This document shows positions 18,324 through 27,570 of a stretch of 43,287 bases of DNA, piece by piece (position 1 is the stretch's first letter; each line of letters begins with the position of its first letter). The notes under the pieces are model-generated. The model searched no databases and had not been told where the DNA came from. It saw only the letters and a list, made by a program, of their open reading frames with translations. This DNA is from Oscillochloris sp. (GTDB lineage: Bacteria > Chloroflexota > Chloroflexia > Chloroflexales > Chloroflexaceae): assembly GCA_012032775.1 (NCBI GenBank), contig JAAUQO010000020.1, positions 1 to 43,287 on the forward strand. Direction: 5' to 3'. The translations under genes were made by a program, and so were the position numbers.

Positions 18324-19145
18324 ATGTCCCTGATCCTGGCAGTGTATGGCAAAGGCGGCATCGGCAAGTCCACCACCTCGGCCAACCTCTCGGCGGCGAT
18401 GGCCCTCAAGGGGGCAAAGGTGTTACAGATCGGCTGCGATCCGAAGCACGACAGCACCTTCCCGCTCACCGGTATCTTGCAGCCGACCGTGATCGATACG
18501 CTTTCGGAAGTTGATTTTCATATCGAGGATGTCGAGCAGGAAGATGTGATCGTGACCGGATTCGCCGGCGTCGATGCGCTTGAGTCGGGCGGTCCGCCTG
18601 CCGGCAGTGGCTGTGGCGGCTATGTCGTCGGCGAGACTGTCAAGCTGCTCAAAGAATTTGGCCTGTATCACAAATACGATGTGATTCTCTTCGACGTGTT
18701 GGGCGATGTGGTGTGCGGCGGGTTCTCGGCGCCGCTTAACTACGCCGACTATGGCATTATCATCGCCTGTAACGATTTCGACAGCATTTTCGCCGCCAAC
18801 CGGCTCTGCCTCGCCATCGCGCAAAAAAGCGTTCGCCACAAAGTCAAGATGGCCGGCGTGATCGCTAATCGGGTCGATTATGCGAACGGCGGCGGCACCA
18901 GTTTGCTCGAAGGGTTCGCCGATACCGTCGGCACCCGCATTCTCGGTTGCGTACCGTACCACGATCTGATCCGTCGCTCGCGCCTCGCCGGCAAAACCCT
19001 CTTCGAGATGGAGGGCGAAGGCAAAGAAGATTGCGTCAAGCCCTTCAACGATATGGCCGAAGAACTTCTGGCGACCCCAGAGGCGTCAGTCCCCAATCCC
19101 ATCTCCGACCGCGACATCTTCAATGTCATCGGCGGCTGGAGGTAA
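18324..19145 (+). CDS. bchL: Light-independent protochlorophyllide reductase iron-sulfur ATPase subunit L
   Basis: NifH-like homodimeric ATPase delivering electrons from ferredoxin to BchNB. The 273-residue protein has the P-loop [17 protein letters not shown], the switch-type [10 protein letters not shown], and the two [4Fe-4S] bridging cysteines in [11 protein letters not shown] and [18 protein letters not shown] 18324 lies 8 bases after AAGGAG. Separation of bchL from bchNB by bciB is the order here; all three DPOR subunits are present, so a functional enzyme is predicted once the bchN frame is corrected. Confidence 0.97.
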   Translation: MSLILAVYGKGGIGKSTTSANLSAAMALKGAKVLQIGCDPKHDSTFPLTGILQPTVIDTLSEVDFHIEDVEQEDVIVTGFAGVDALESGGPPAGSGCGGYVVGETVKLLKEFGLYHKYDVILFDVLGDVVCGGFSAPLNYADYGIIIACNDFDSIFAANRLCLAIAQKSVRHKVKMAGVIANRVDYANGGGTSLLEGFADTVGTRILGCVPYHDLIRRSRLAGKTLFEMEGEGKEDCVKPFNDMAEELLATPEASVPNPISDRDIFNVIGGWR

Positions 19146-19162
19146 AAAGTCCGGGTTGAATC

Positions 19163-19199
19163 CGGGTGTAGGGCGCACACATGCTGCACTCTACACCCG
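19163..19199. terminator. Hairpin between convergent bchL and kinase genes
   Basis: CGGGTGTAG (19163-19171) pairs with CTACACCCG (19191-19199). The right arm includes the stop codon of the minus-strand kinase gene. No clear T-run follows on either strand, so a bidirectional terminator is inferred from position and symmetry only. Confidence 0.45.
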
Positions 19200-21050
19200 C
19201 CACAACCGCACGGTCCAATCGCCTGAGGCAGAGGCCAGGAAACGTGCATCAGGGCTGAAGGCAACGCCCCAGATGCTGCCGTTGTGGCCGTGCAGATCGA
19301 ATAATGTGCGCAGCGTGCCGTCAAATCCGGCGCCCCACAACCTGAGATTGCCGTCCATCCCGCCGCTTGCCAGCATACGCCCGTCGGCGCGCCAATCCAG
19401 GCTTGCCGTCATCCCGCGATGCGCCTCTACCCGCTCGATCAGCGTGCCGTCAGCCTCGGCCCAGATGATCAGCCGACCATCGTCGCCGCCACTCGCCAGC
19501 ATACGCCCCTCCGGCGACCATGTTACGCAGCGGGCAACCCCTTCGTGCGCGTCGATGCGCCGGATCGTCTGCCCACTACTGCTTTCAATCACCCTGATCG
19601 TGCCGTCGAATGCCGCCAGGGCCAGCCGCCGCCCGTCGTGGCTCCAGGCCAGATCGGCCACCCGCCCGCCGGGACTGGGGATCTGAGTGATCGCCGCTTG
19701 TGCGCCGACATCCCATATCCAGACCGTCTCGTCCCAGCCGCCGCTCACGGCCAATGCGCCGTCGGGCGAGAAGCGCACCCGCGTCACTGCCCCGCGCTGC
19801 CGGCCGAGGGTTTGTGTCGCTGCGCCATCGAGTCGGCTCAAACAGATCAGCCCATCCCAACTTCCGCTGATGATCATTTGCCCATCGTCCGACCAATCGG
19901 TGCAGAGAATGGTATCTTGCCGGACGTTCAATGTCTTTTCGAGGCGGCCATGCTGCACGTCCCATACAAACAGGTTGCGCCCGCTCGGCCCGGCGAGCCA
20001 GCGCCCGTCCGGCGCCCAGGCAATCCCGCGAATCGCCTCGTGCGGCCCCTGGAGCAACGCAACCAGGCGGTCGATCGCCGGTGTAGGTGCCGGCGGCGGT
20101 GTTGTCCGCGAGATCCGCTGCGGCAGTGCCGGGATAAGCGGCGCCGGCGAACTTAACAGCGCCCGTCGGAACTCCTCGATACTCGCCAGGCGATCGCGCT
20201 GGCTGATCGCCAATGCCTGCATCAAGGCATCGGCTACCGGTGTCGAGAGTTCCGGCACAAGCTGTTGCGGCGGGCGCAGCGGATCGCGTTCCGCAGCGAC
20301 CCGGTCGGTGGCCGGCGGCGGTTCCACCCCGGTCATCAGGTGATACAGGGTCGCGCCGAGGCTATACAACTCGCTACGAACATCGGTGCGATCGGCATCG
20401 CCGCCATACTGCTCAATCGGCGCGTAAGCCGGCGTCCCAATCCCGCGGATGGTGACGCGAGTCAGCTGGCCGCCGCGCTTCAGCAAGCCAAAATCCACCA
20501 GTTTAATCCGGCCTTCGGGTGTCAGGCGCGCATTGGCCGGTTTCATATCACGGTGCAAAATCGGCGGATGTTGCTGGTGCAAAAACGTCAACACATCACA
20601 GAGTTGCACCGCATAGCCGAGCACCTGTGTTTCAGGGAGCGCGCCGCTGCCGTCATCAAGGATATCCTGCAAACTCTGGCCGGGCACCAGTTCCATCACC
20701 AGATAGCCATTGCCGTCGTACTCGAACATGTCGTGATAGATCGGCAGATGCGGGTGACGCAGGCGGTGAAGAGTGGCAAATTCACGTTGAAACGCCGCGA
20801 TGCTCTGCGCGTCGAAGGTCTCTTTTAATGCCAGGCGCGTGGTGCTGCCGCGGCGCTCAACGGCATAGACGGCGCCGAACCCGCCGTAGCCAAGCACCCG
20901 TCCGATCCGGTAGGCAGCGATCAGGACACCGGGATCGTGCAATTGCAATGCGTAGCGCAAATGCATGCCGCACGCCTTACAGCGTACGGCATCATTCGGA
21001 TTCACCGTTTCGCACCCGTTACCGGTGCGTTGATCCAGACAAATCACCAT
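19191..21050 (-). CDS. Zinc-ribbon / Ser-Thr protein kinase / WD40 protein
   Basis: A 619-residue soluble protein. Residues 1-30 carry Cys4, Cys13 and the pair CKAC (24-27), like a zinc ribbon. A Hanks-type kinase domain follows (about 45-310): glycine loop LGYGGFGAVYAV, ALKE lysine, catalytic HRDMKPAN, DFGLLKR, and activation segment GIGTPAYAPIEQYGG. A short linker leads to seven WD40 repeats (about 335-619; units such as VTWSPEGRMLASGGDDGRL), enough for one full propeller, ending TVRLWRV. There is no membrane segment. MVICLDQ is taken as the start; upstream codons of the frame lack domain sequence. It probably forms a unit with the histidine kinase 77 bases upstream. Target unknown. Confidence 0.88.
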   Translation of the reverse strand: MVICLDQRTGNGCETVNPNDAVRCKACGMHLRYALQLHDPGVLIAAYRIGRVLGYGGFGAVYAVERRGSTTRLALKETFDAQSIAAFQREFATLHRLRHPHLPIYHDMFEYDGNGYLVMELVPGQSLQDILDDGSGALPETQVLGYAVQLCDVLTFLHQQHPPILHRDMKPANARLTPEGRIKLVDFGLLKRGGQLTRVTIRGIGTPAYAPIEQYGGDADRTDVRSELYSLGATLYHLMTGVEPPPATDRVAAERDPLRPPQQLVPELSTPVADALMQALAISQRDRLASIEEFRRALLSSPAPLIPALPQRISRTTPPPAPTPAIDRLVALLQGPHEAIRGIAWAPDGRWLAGPSGRNLFVWDVQHGRLEKTLNVRQDTILCTDWSDDGQMIISGSWDGLICLSRLDGAATQTLGRQRGAVTRVRFSPDGALAVSGGWDETVWIWDVGAQAAITQIPSPGGRVADLAWSHDGRRLALAAFDGTIRVIESSSGQTIRRIDAHEGVARCVTWSPEGRMLASGGDDGRLIIWAEADGTLIERVEAHRGMTASLDWRADGRMLASGGMDGNLRLWGAGFDGTLRTLFDLHGHNGSIWGVAFSPDARFLASASGDWTVRLWRV

Positions 21051-21127
21051 TGGGAATACGATATTCGAAATACAAAAGCAGCGGCGCAGGCTATTGCGCC
21101 CTACGTCTTTCTTGCACGCCGCATGCC

Positions 21128-22195
21128 TTATGCATTCGGCAACCACACCATAAATCGGCAACCACCGCCGTCGCGATCTTCAACCCAGATCCGGCCGCCG
21201 TGGGCCAGCACGGCGTGGCGACAAAAGTGCAACCCCAACCCGGTACCGCGATGCATCTCGCCGCTGCCCTGCATAAATGGCTCAAAAATACGTTCGCGAT
21301 CGTCCGGCTTTACACCTGGCCCGCGATCGCTGACAAGCAGCAATATTCCGCCGACGGCATCGGCCCGGCCCTCAAGAACGATATGCTCCTGGGTTGGCGA
21401 GAAGCGGATCGCATTCGCCACCAGATTAGTGATCACCCGCCGTAACAGACGCACATCGCCCGAACCTTCCAGGCCGAGTGGCCGCACCGTCGCGGTCAAG
21501 CTGCAATCTCGTTGCGCGGCCACATTTTGCAGCATCTGGGCCACATCGCCAAGTAACTCAGCGACACCGAAATTGCGCCGATCGATTCGATAGCCGCTCT
21601 GCAACCGCTTCACCTCAAGCATATCGTTACAGAGTTCGACGGCTGAACGGACACTGCGCAGTCCGGTTGCCAGAGTTTCGAAGATCGTCGGATTTGTCGG
21701 CGTGCCGCTGAGCAAACGCTGCGTCACCTCGATACTGGCGTGGGTCGCAACCAGCGGGCTGCGAATATCATGCACCAGCAGGTTGATCATCTGCTCGCGG
21801 GCCTGTTCAATCGCGTGCAGATCCGCCACATGCTTGACACGGGCAATTGCCACGCCGATCTGGGCGGCTGCGGCCGTCAGCAGTGCGCCGATCGCCGGAT
21901 CACCGTCGGCGACTGCAAAGAGTTGTAATTCGCCCGCCTCACCGCCGGGGTTCGGCAGCGAAATATGTAATCCGGCTGCTGCAGACGTGGTTGCGCCGAT
22001 CGCAATCGGCGATAATCCCGGCCAGGCAAGCCTGCCGCCCCCAGCATTGCCGATTGCAATCACTTCGGCCAGGGCCTGCTGCACAAGTTCCTCCGGTGCT
22101 GCGGCAGCGCCGAGGCGTAATGTTAGCCGATAAAGCCACTGGAGTTGTGCCTTGCTCAGTGACTCAAGTGTCGCGTTGAGGTTGTCCGTCATCAT
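21128..22195 (-). CDS. Cytoplasmic sensor histidine kinase (GAF-like, HisKA, HATPase)
   Basis: A 355-residue protein with no membrane segment. An N-terminal region (about 15-150) looks GAF-like. The phosphoacceptor box is NLLVHDIRSPLVATHASIE. The ATPase domain has ITNLVANAIRFSP (N box), LLVSDRGPGVKPDDRERIFEPF (G1/F, shortened here to VSDRGPGVKPDD) and GTGLGLHFCRHAVLAHGG (G2). No response regulator is seen nearby, so it is an orphan or signals through its downstream neighbour, the Ser/Thr kinase-WD40 protein. It is divergent from dsbA-secDF. Confidence 0.88.
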   Translation of the reverse strand: MMTDNLNATLESLSKAQLQWLYRLTLRLGAAAAPEELVQQALAEVIAIGNAGGGRLAWPGLSPIAIGATTSAAAGLHISLPNPGGEAGELQLFAVADGDPAIGALLTAAAAQIGVAIARVKHVADLHAIEQAREQMINLLVHDIRSPLVATHASIEVTQRLLSGTPTNPTIFETLATGLRSVRSAVELCNDMLEVKRLQSGYRIDRRNFGVAELLGDVAQMLQNVAAQRDCSLTATVRPLGLEGSGDVRLLRRVITNLVANAIRFSPTQEHIVLEGRADAVGGILLLVSDRGPGVKPDDRERIFEPFMQGSGEMHRGTGLGLHFCRHAVLAHGGRIWVEDRDGGGCRFMVWLPNA

Positions 22196-22270
22196 AGTTT
22201 GGATCGCTTGATAACGTCTTATTTTGACGCGTGCCGTCAGTATACTCGAAAATCGGCGCCTATGGCAGGT

Positions 22271-22299
22271 TTGACGCCCGAGTCTCGGATGGCTATAAT
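22271..22299 (+). promoter_or_regulatory. Strong promoter of dsbA-like/secDF unit
   Basis: TTGACG (22271-22276), a 17-base spacer and a perfect TATAAT (22294-22299). The predicted start near 22306 gives a leader of about 78 bases to the ATG at 22384. Its -35 context GCAGGTTTGACGCCCG is shared with the hemA promoter. Confidence 0.75.
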
Positions 22300-22383
22300 G
22301 CCCCTGTTATGCACCGAAATGAGTCAATGTTTGGTCAACAGTAGTTGTTTCGCGCATTCGATTGCGTCCTGGAGGTTAGTACA

Positions 22384-23082
22384 ATGAGTGTTCAGAGTCG
22401 GCGCGGCCGCAAGGTCGAGGCGCCTAAGCGCAATCCGGTTACGATTTTCTACATTGCAATTGGCGCCGTCTTGATCGTCGGTATTGCCTTTCTTGTCACC
22501 ATGATGGTGCGCGGCAACGACGTTGCAACTGAAGCGCCGACCGCCCCTGTCGGTCAGACGGCCGAGGGCTTTTACTACAAAGGCAACCCCGAGGCGCCCA
22601 TCACCGTGATCGCCTACGAAGATTATCAGTGCCCGGCGTGTGCCTTCTTTAACCGCAATCTGAAGCCGATCCTGGAGCGTGATTATATCAACACCGGCCA
22701 GGTTCAGTTTGTGTATCACGAGTTCCCGCTCGATATTCATCCCAATGCAGTGCCTGCCGCCGCAGCCGCTCGTTGCGCCGGCGATCAGGGTTCCTTCTGG
22801 CAGATGCACGATACGATTTTCGCCAATCAGTCGGTCTGGGCGAATCTCAGCTCGACCACCAATGTCTTCAGCGGCTACGCCGGTCAACTTGGTCTTGATC
22901 GAACGGCCTTCGAGAGTTGCCTCGCCAGTGAAACGCACGTTGCCGCGATCACTGCCGCCGGTGGGTCGTCGATCGAAGCCGGTGTCGGCGCCACGCCGAC
23001 CTTTAGCGTCAATGGGCAGTTGGTGGATTCGGGCGGTCTTATCCCGGCGATCGATGCAGCGCTGCGCGCTTCCGGCCAGTAG
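22384..23082 (+). CDS. Membrane-anchored DsbA-family thiol oxidoreductase
   Basis: A 232-residue protein with a basic N terminus (RRGRKVEAPKR), one membrane helix (about 20-42), and an extracytoplasmic thioredoxin fold. The active site is CPAC (83-86) in AYEDYQCPACAFFNRNLKP; the cis-Pro region is GVGATPTFSVNGQLV. This matches DsbA/BdbD-like proteins that oxidise secreted proteins. ATG 22384 follows GGAGGTTAGTACA. It shares a promoter region with secD-secF, linking disulfide formation with protein export. Oxidase versus isomerase/reductase cannot be decided from sequence. Confidence 0.88.
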   Translation: MSVQSRRGRKVEAPKRNPVTIFYIAIGAVLIVGIAFLVTMMVRGNDVATEAPTAPVGQTAEGFYYKGNPEAPITVIAYEDYQCPACAFFNRNLKPILERDYINTGQVQFVYHEFPLDIHPNAVPAAAAARCAGDQGSFWQMHDTIFANQSVWANLSSTTNVFSGYAGQLGLDRTAFESCLASETHVAAITAAGGSSIEAGVGATPTFSVNGQLVDSGGLIPAIDAALRASGQ

Positions 23083-23091
23083 TGCTATAAT
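23083..23091 (+). promoter_or_regulatory. Extended -10 element before secD
   Basis: TGCTATAAT directly after the dsbA-like stop codon, identical to the bchN extended -10. It could start a separate secD-secF transcript about 40 bases before the GTG start. The -35 region lies in the end of the upstream gene and is poor. Confidence 0.45.
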
Positions 23092-23135
23092 GCCGCCGGT
23101 CTTTCAAGGAACACTATCAGGAGCAAACGACCACC

Positions 23136-24530
23136 GTGCGTAGCCGAGAACTTTATGCGCTGTTAGTTATCATTATTCTCACCGGGTTTGCCGCCTGGGT
23201 GAATTTCGCCCCCGGCCAGACGTTGTTTGGCCGGGATACGAGCATCCGCCTTGGTCTCGATCTTCAGGGCGGGATCCAGGTGCTGCTGCGCTCTAATGAT
23301 CCAACCGCGACCCGCGAAGAGATGGAGACGGCGCGCGGCGTGATCGAACGCCGGGTCAATGCTCTTGGCGTCGGTGAGACGGTGGTACAGCTCGCCGGCA
23401 ATGATCGCTTGATTGTGGAATTGCCTGGTGTCAACAACCCCGAACAGGCGATCGAAACCCTGCGTGGCACCGGTCGCCTGGAGTTTATCGACTCGCAAGG
23501 CCAGTTCCTTTCTCCCGGCCAGGTTGTGCGTACCTCCAACAGCCCCGATCCGGTGCTGCCCGAGACAGAGGCGATCACCGATACTGCGCTGCTTGGCCCG
23601 GTCTATCAGAGCATCACCGAGGGCGCTGATCTCGATACCTCGCAGGTGCAGCCGGCCTTCTCACAGGGCGGCACGGTTTCGCGGCCGGCGGTTTCGTTCG
23701 CCTTCCGCGGCGAGTCGGCGTCGGCCCTGGCCAGTTTTACCGGCCAGAATATCGGCCAACCGATGTGTATCGTGCTCGATAATCGCGTGGTTAGTTGTCC
23801 GGTGGTTAATGCTCCGTTGCCCGATGGCTCCGGCGTGATCGAAACCAATACGGCCGAGGATCGCGACCAGATCTTGAATCAGCTCAAGTATGGCGCGCTG
23901 CCGGTGCCGCTGGTGGTCGAGACGAGCCGCTCGGTGACGGCGACCCTTGGCCAGGAGAGTGTTCAGGCCAGTGTGCTCGCCGGTGTCGCCGGTTTGACGG
24001 TGGTGGCGCTCTTTATGATCCTGTTTTACCGTGTCCCCGGTATGCTGGCAACACTGGCCCTCGCGATCTATACCCTGATCAGCTTCGCGATCTATCGTAT
24101 GATCCCGATTACGCTGACGTTGCCCGGTATCGCCGGTTTCATCCTTTCGATCGGCCTGGCTGTCGATGCGAATGTGCTGATCTTCGCCCGCCTCCGTGAG
24201 GAGTATCGGCGCGGGCGCGATATTCGCAGCGCGCTTGAGTTGGGCTTCCAGGAGTCCTGGCCCGCTATCCGCGACTCGAGTGCTTCGACCTTGATCGCCA
24301 GCGCTGTGCTGTTTGTCTTCGGCAGTAGCTTCGGCGTCAGTATCATCCAGGGCTTTGCCCTAACCCTTGGCCTTGGGATCCTTGTCAGTCTCTTCACGGC
24401 GATCGTGGTCACCCGTACATTCTTGCGCCTGGCGACGCCGCTCTTTAGCGAGCAGAATGCCTGGTTGTTCGGGATCGATCGGCGGGCTACGGTTGCGAAT
24501 GAGTCCACGCCGAGTGCCGAGGCGGTTTGA
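23136..24530 (+). CDS. secD: Protein translocase subunit SecD
   Basis: The proton-motive-force-driven export partner of SecYEG. The 464-residue protein has an N-terminal helix (LYALLVIIILTGFAAWVNF), the D1 motif LGLDLQGGIQVLL, a periplasmic domain, and five or six C-terminal helices with RVPGMLATLALAIYTLI, LPGIAGFILSIGLAVDANVL and FARLREEYRRG. The start is the GTG at 23136 (AGGAG at about 23119-23123, spacing slightly long). It is followed 73 bases later by secF. The length suits the short SecD type with a small periplasmic domain. Confidence 0.95.
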   Translation: MRSRELYALLVIIILTGFAAWVNFAPGQTLFGRDTSIRLGLDLQGGIQVLLRSNDPTATREEMETARGVIERRVNALGVGETVVQLAGNDRLIVELPGVNNPEQAIETLRGTGRLEFIDSQGQFLSPGQVVRTSNSPDPVLPETEAITDTALLGPVYQSITEGADLDTSQVQPAFSQGGTVSRPAVSFAFRGESASALASFTGQNIGQPMCIVLDNRVVSCPVVNAPLPDGSGVIETNTAEDRDQILNQLKYGALPVPLVVETSRSVTATLGQESVQASVLAGVAGLTVVALFMILFYRVPGMLATLALAIYTLISFAIYRMIPITLTLPGIAGFILSIGLAVDANVLIFARLREEYRRGRDIRSALELGFQESWPAIRDSSASTLIASAVLFVFGSSFGVSIIQGFALTLGLGILVSLFTAIVVTRTFLRLATPLFSEQNAWLFGIDRRATVANESTPSAEAV

Positions 24531-24603
24531 AATTGATGCCATGGTGCGGATTGCTGCTGTAAGGGCAATTCGCACGCTTTAGCGCAAAAGTGAGTATTGA
24601 ATC

Positions 24604-25613
24604 ATGGAACAGTTGGTTCGCCGCCGCTACTGGTGGTTTGCGATCTCGCTCATACTGATCTTGCCCGGCCTCTATTTCTTGCTTCTGCATCCGCTGGTCA
24701 CCACTGGTCAGTTTAGCGTCGGCCTGCGCGCCAGTATTGATTTTAGCGGTGGTGCCCTCTGGGAGTTGCGCTTTCCTGAACAGGCTCCCGGTACGGTGAG
24801 CAGTGAAGTGGTTACGACCGCGTTTGCCGAAGCCGGTTTCGAGAACGCCATTGTGCAAATGAGCGCAATTGAGGTTGATGGCGTTCAAGCCGCCGAGGCG
24901 TTGGTACGTACCGCCCGCTCAGTGAAGCCGATCCGAATGCAGAGATCGCTGCGGTTGAGTCGGCGGTTACTGCGGCGATCGGGCCGGTTTCGCGCGAACG
25001 CCTGGAGAGTGTCGGCCCCACGGTGAGCCAGGAGAGTACGCGCAGCGCGGTGATCGCCGTGCTTGGTGCGTCGCTGATTATTCTGCTCTACCTGACGATT
25101 GCGTTCCGCCGCGCGCCGCATCCGGTGCGCTACGGTGTTTGCGCCATTCTGGCGATGATCCACGACGTGGTGCTGGTGCTCGGGATCGCCTCGATCCTCG
25201 GTACGTTCTTCGGCCTTGAAGTCGATGCGTTGTTTCTCACGGCATTGCTGACCATCCTCAGCTTCTCGGTGCATGATACGATTGTGGTCTTCGACCGCAT
25301 CCGCGAGAATTTGATCGGTCGCCGCCCCGGCGAAGAGTTCAACGATATTGTCAATCATAGTATTGTGCAAACGCTTCCGCGCTCGATCAATACGCAGCTC
25401 ACAACTATGTTCACCCTGACGGCGCTGTTGCTGTTCGGTGGTGAGACGATCCGTAACTTTGTGGCGATTATGCTGATCGGTCTGATTAGCGGTACTTATT
25501 CGTCGATCTTCAATGCTGCTCAGTTACTGGTGATCTGGGAGCATCGCGAGTGGCGCTCCTGGTTCGGTCGCGGCTCCGGTGAGGGTGAAAGTAACCCGGC
25601 TACCGCAAACTAA
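24604..25613 (+). CDS. secF: Protein translocase subunit SecF (one frameshift near 24917)
   Basis: Partner of SecD. The N-terminal part has a membrane helix and SVGLRASIDFSGGALWELRF. The frame breaks after AEALVRTA; inserting one C in GCC(C)CGCTC restores PLSEADPNAEIAAVES, leading into SRERLESVGPTVSQEST and the membrane part: RYGVCAILAMIHDVVLVLG, TILSFSVHDTIVVFDRIREN and the RSINTQLTTMFTLTALLLFGG region. The repaired length is about 336 residues, with a Gly/Glu-rich tail. The break falls in the periplasmic domain of an essential-type gene, so a sequence error is likely. Confidence 0.92.
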
Positions 25614-25632
25614 ACGGCCTGGACTGATAGTC

Positions 25633-25671
25633 GGAAAGGCGAAGCATCCCGTTGTGGGGCTTCGCCTTTCC
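25633..25671 (+). terminator. Hairpin after secF, member of the palindromic family
   Basis: GGAAAGGCGAAGC (25633-25645) pairs perfectly over 13 bases with GCTTCGCCTTTCC (25659-25671). Its core GGCGAAGCAT matches the dispersed elements of the hem/bch cluster. It sits 20 bases after the secF stop and just before the next start, so it may terminate or protect the secDF mRNA; there is no long T-run. Confidence 0.6.
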
Positions 25672-25681
25672 ATTACCCGCG

Positions 25682-26479
25682 ATGATTATCACTTTTCTGA
25701 CTGATTTCGGGCTGCGTGATGCTTATGTCGGGGCCATGAAGGGCGTCGCATTGACGGTTGCGCCGCAAGCAACTCTGATCGATATTACACATCTGGTGCC
25801 GCCGCAAGATGTACGTACGGCGGCGCTGTTGCTGGCCGATTATGTGCCGTTCTATCCGTCCGGCAGTGTGCATGTGGCGGTGGTCGATCCGGGTGTCGGC
25901 AGCGCCCGCCGCAGCCTTGCGATCAGGCTGGATCTGGACGGGGCGCAGCATACGCTGGTGTTGCCGGATAATGGCCTGGCGTGGCCGCTGCTGCAACAGG
26001 CAACAGCGTATCGCGCCGTTGTGTTGCGTGAGCCGCGCTTCTGGTTGCCGCAGGTGAGTAGCACCTTCCACGGGCGCGATATCTTTACGCCGGTGGCGGC
26101 GCATCTCGCCCTGGGGCTGGATCTGGTGGAGTTCGGGCCGCCGGCCGGGGAATTGGTGCGCCTGGAGATCCCGCTGTTGCGCCGCGAGGGCGAGCGGATC
26201 ATCGGCCATGTGGTGACGATCGATCATTTCGGCAATTGTGCGAGTAGCATCCGCCGCAGCGATCTTGTGGCCGGTGTAAACTACGAGGTATGGATCGCCG
26301 GCCGCAACCTCGGCCCGCTGCGTCGCACCTTCGCCGATGTCGCACCCGGCGCAGCACTGGCATTGTTCAGCAGTAGCGGCCGGGTGGAAGTGGCGCTACG
26401 TGACGGCAACGCCGCCCAGGTGCTTGGTATTACGTGTGATACGGAGTTGGAATTGCGAGCTACTCGGGCGATGAACTGA
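25682..26479 (+). CDS. SAM hydroxide adenosyltransferase (DUF62 / chlorinase-fluorinase fold)
   Basis: A 265-residue enzyme of the family that splits S-adenosylmethionine into adenosine and methionine using an activated water. Motifs: MIITFLTDFGLRDAYVGAMK with the SAM-binding Asp, VHVAVVDPGVGSARR, TFHGRDIFTPVAAHLA and a C-terminal beta domain with TIDHFGNCASSIRRSDL. Family members with these motifs are usually hydrolases rather than halogenases. The ATG at 25682 is the natural start (homology begins at once). The last 20 bases overlap the end of the convergent flippase gene. Confidence 0.88.
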   Translation: MIITFLTDFGLRDAYVGAMKGVALTVAPQATLIDITHLVPPQDVRTAALLLADYVPFYPSGSVHVAVVDPGVGSARRSLAIRLDLDGAQHTLVLPDNGLAWPLLQQATAYRAVVLREPRFWLPQVSSTFHGRDIFTPVAAHLALGLDLVEFGPPAGELVRLEIPLLRREGERIIGHVVTIDHFGNCASSIRRSDLVAGVNYEVWIAGRNLGPLRRTFADVAPGAALALFSSSGRVEVALRDGNAAQVLGITCDTELELRATRAMN

Positions 26480-27502
26480 AATTGCCGCGCCGGTTGTGGA
26501 CGCTGAGTAACTTCGGCGCGTTCTCGTGCATCAGCCAGTGATAACAGAGCGCCGCCACCGGCGCCAGCAACCAGAAGTTAAACAGCCGGAAGATAATCGC
26601 CGCCGGCACCGCCGCCGGCCCGCGCCAAGCTGGCTAAGGACGGCGATCAGGGCGGCTTCGACGGTGCCGCCGCCGCCGGGCAAGACATTGAAGGTCGAGG
26701 TGATCAGCGCGATCCCAAAAGCACAGAGCACCGCACCGAAGCCGATTGTCGAGCCGAGTGCGTGCAACACCAGCAACATCGCCAGGCTGTGACCGCTCAG
26801 CGCCGTCAGTTGCACGAGTATCAGCATAATGACATCGCGGCGGCGAGCTGCCATCAGGCCGCGTCCGCGACAGAGTTCGGTAATCAGATGTTCGGCCCAC
26901 ACCCCGTGCCAACGCTGGCCGAGTAAACGCCCGCCCACGCGCTCCAGGCTACCGAACCAACGGTGCAACGTGTCTTCGCGGCGTGTGAGCACATACACCG
27001 CCAATCCAATCACCGTGAGCGCAACTAAGCCGGCCAGGTGGCTCGCCCCGCCGGTGCTGATACCGCGTAGCGCCAGGTAAAACAGGCTAAACCCGAAAAC
27101 CAGCAGCATCGCGGCACTGTAGCTCAGGGTTTCCAGCGAGGCAATCAGGGCCGACTCGCCCCGTGAGACACCACGACGGTTAAAATTGCCCACCAGAAAG
27201 GCATAACTTCCAACTCCGCCCGCCGGCACCGATTGGCTGAGCACGATCGCTACCAGCGCCGTTGCCCAGATCCGCAACATACTCATGCGGTAGCCGATCG
27301 AACGCAGCGTCAGACTAAAAACTTGCGAACTTACCAAATAGCTCCCGCAGATAACGACAAAGGCGGCGATCAGCCAGCCCGGGCGGGCATCTCGCATAAG
27401 GCTAAAGGCTTCTACCAACCATTCCCGATTGAGCCAGGCAAGAATCAATAGCGCCAGGCTAATCAATGCACTGGTGATGAGTTTCCATGGTGCAGTATGC
27501 AT
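26460..27502 (-). CDS. Flippase-like UPF0104/LPG-synthase-TM-domain membrane protein (one frameshift near 26630)
   Basis: Multi-pass membrane protein of about 347 residues with about 8 hydrophobic segments and the family motifs SQSVPAGGVGSYAFLVGNF and STFNVLPGGGGTVEAALIAV. These match the integral domain of MprF/AglD-like proteins, which move or present lipid-linked molecules. The frame breaks after LSQLGAG; adding one base gives PAAVPAAIIFRLFNFWLLAP and an end at the TAG complementary to 26460-26462. The start is ATG 27502 (MHTAPWKL). The repaired tail overlaps the SAM-enzyme gene by 20 bases. Confidence 0.82.
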
Positions 27503-27570
27503 GACTTCCTTTCGTCTCTGCGGGACTCTTCGTGTTTCTGACGGCAGTGACGACCAGAAGGTTGCAGTAC

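Noticed and set aside
22239..22246. TATACT-like element as histidine kinase promoter
   Set aside because: It reads as a -10 on the minus strand, but no acceptable -35 lies 16-18 bases upstream.
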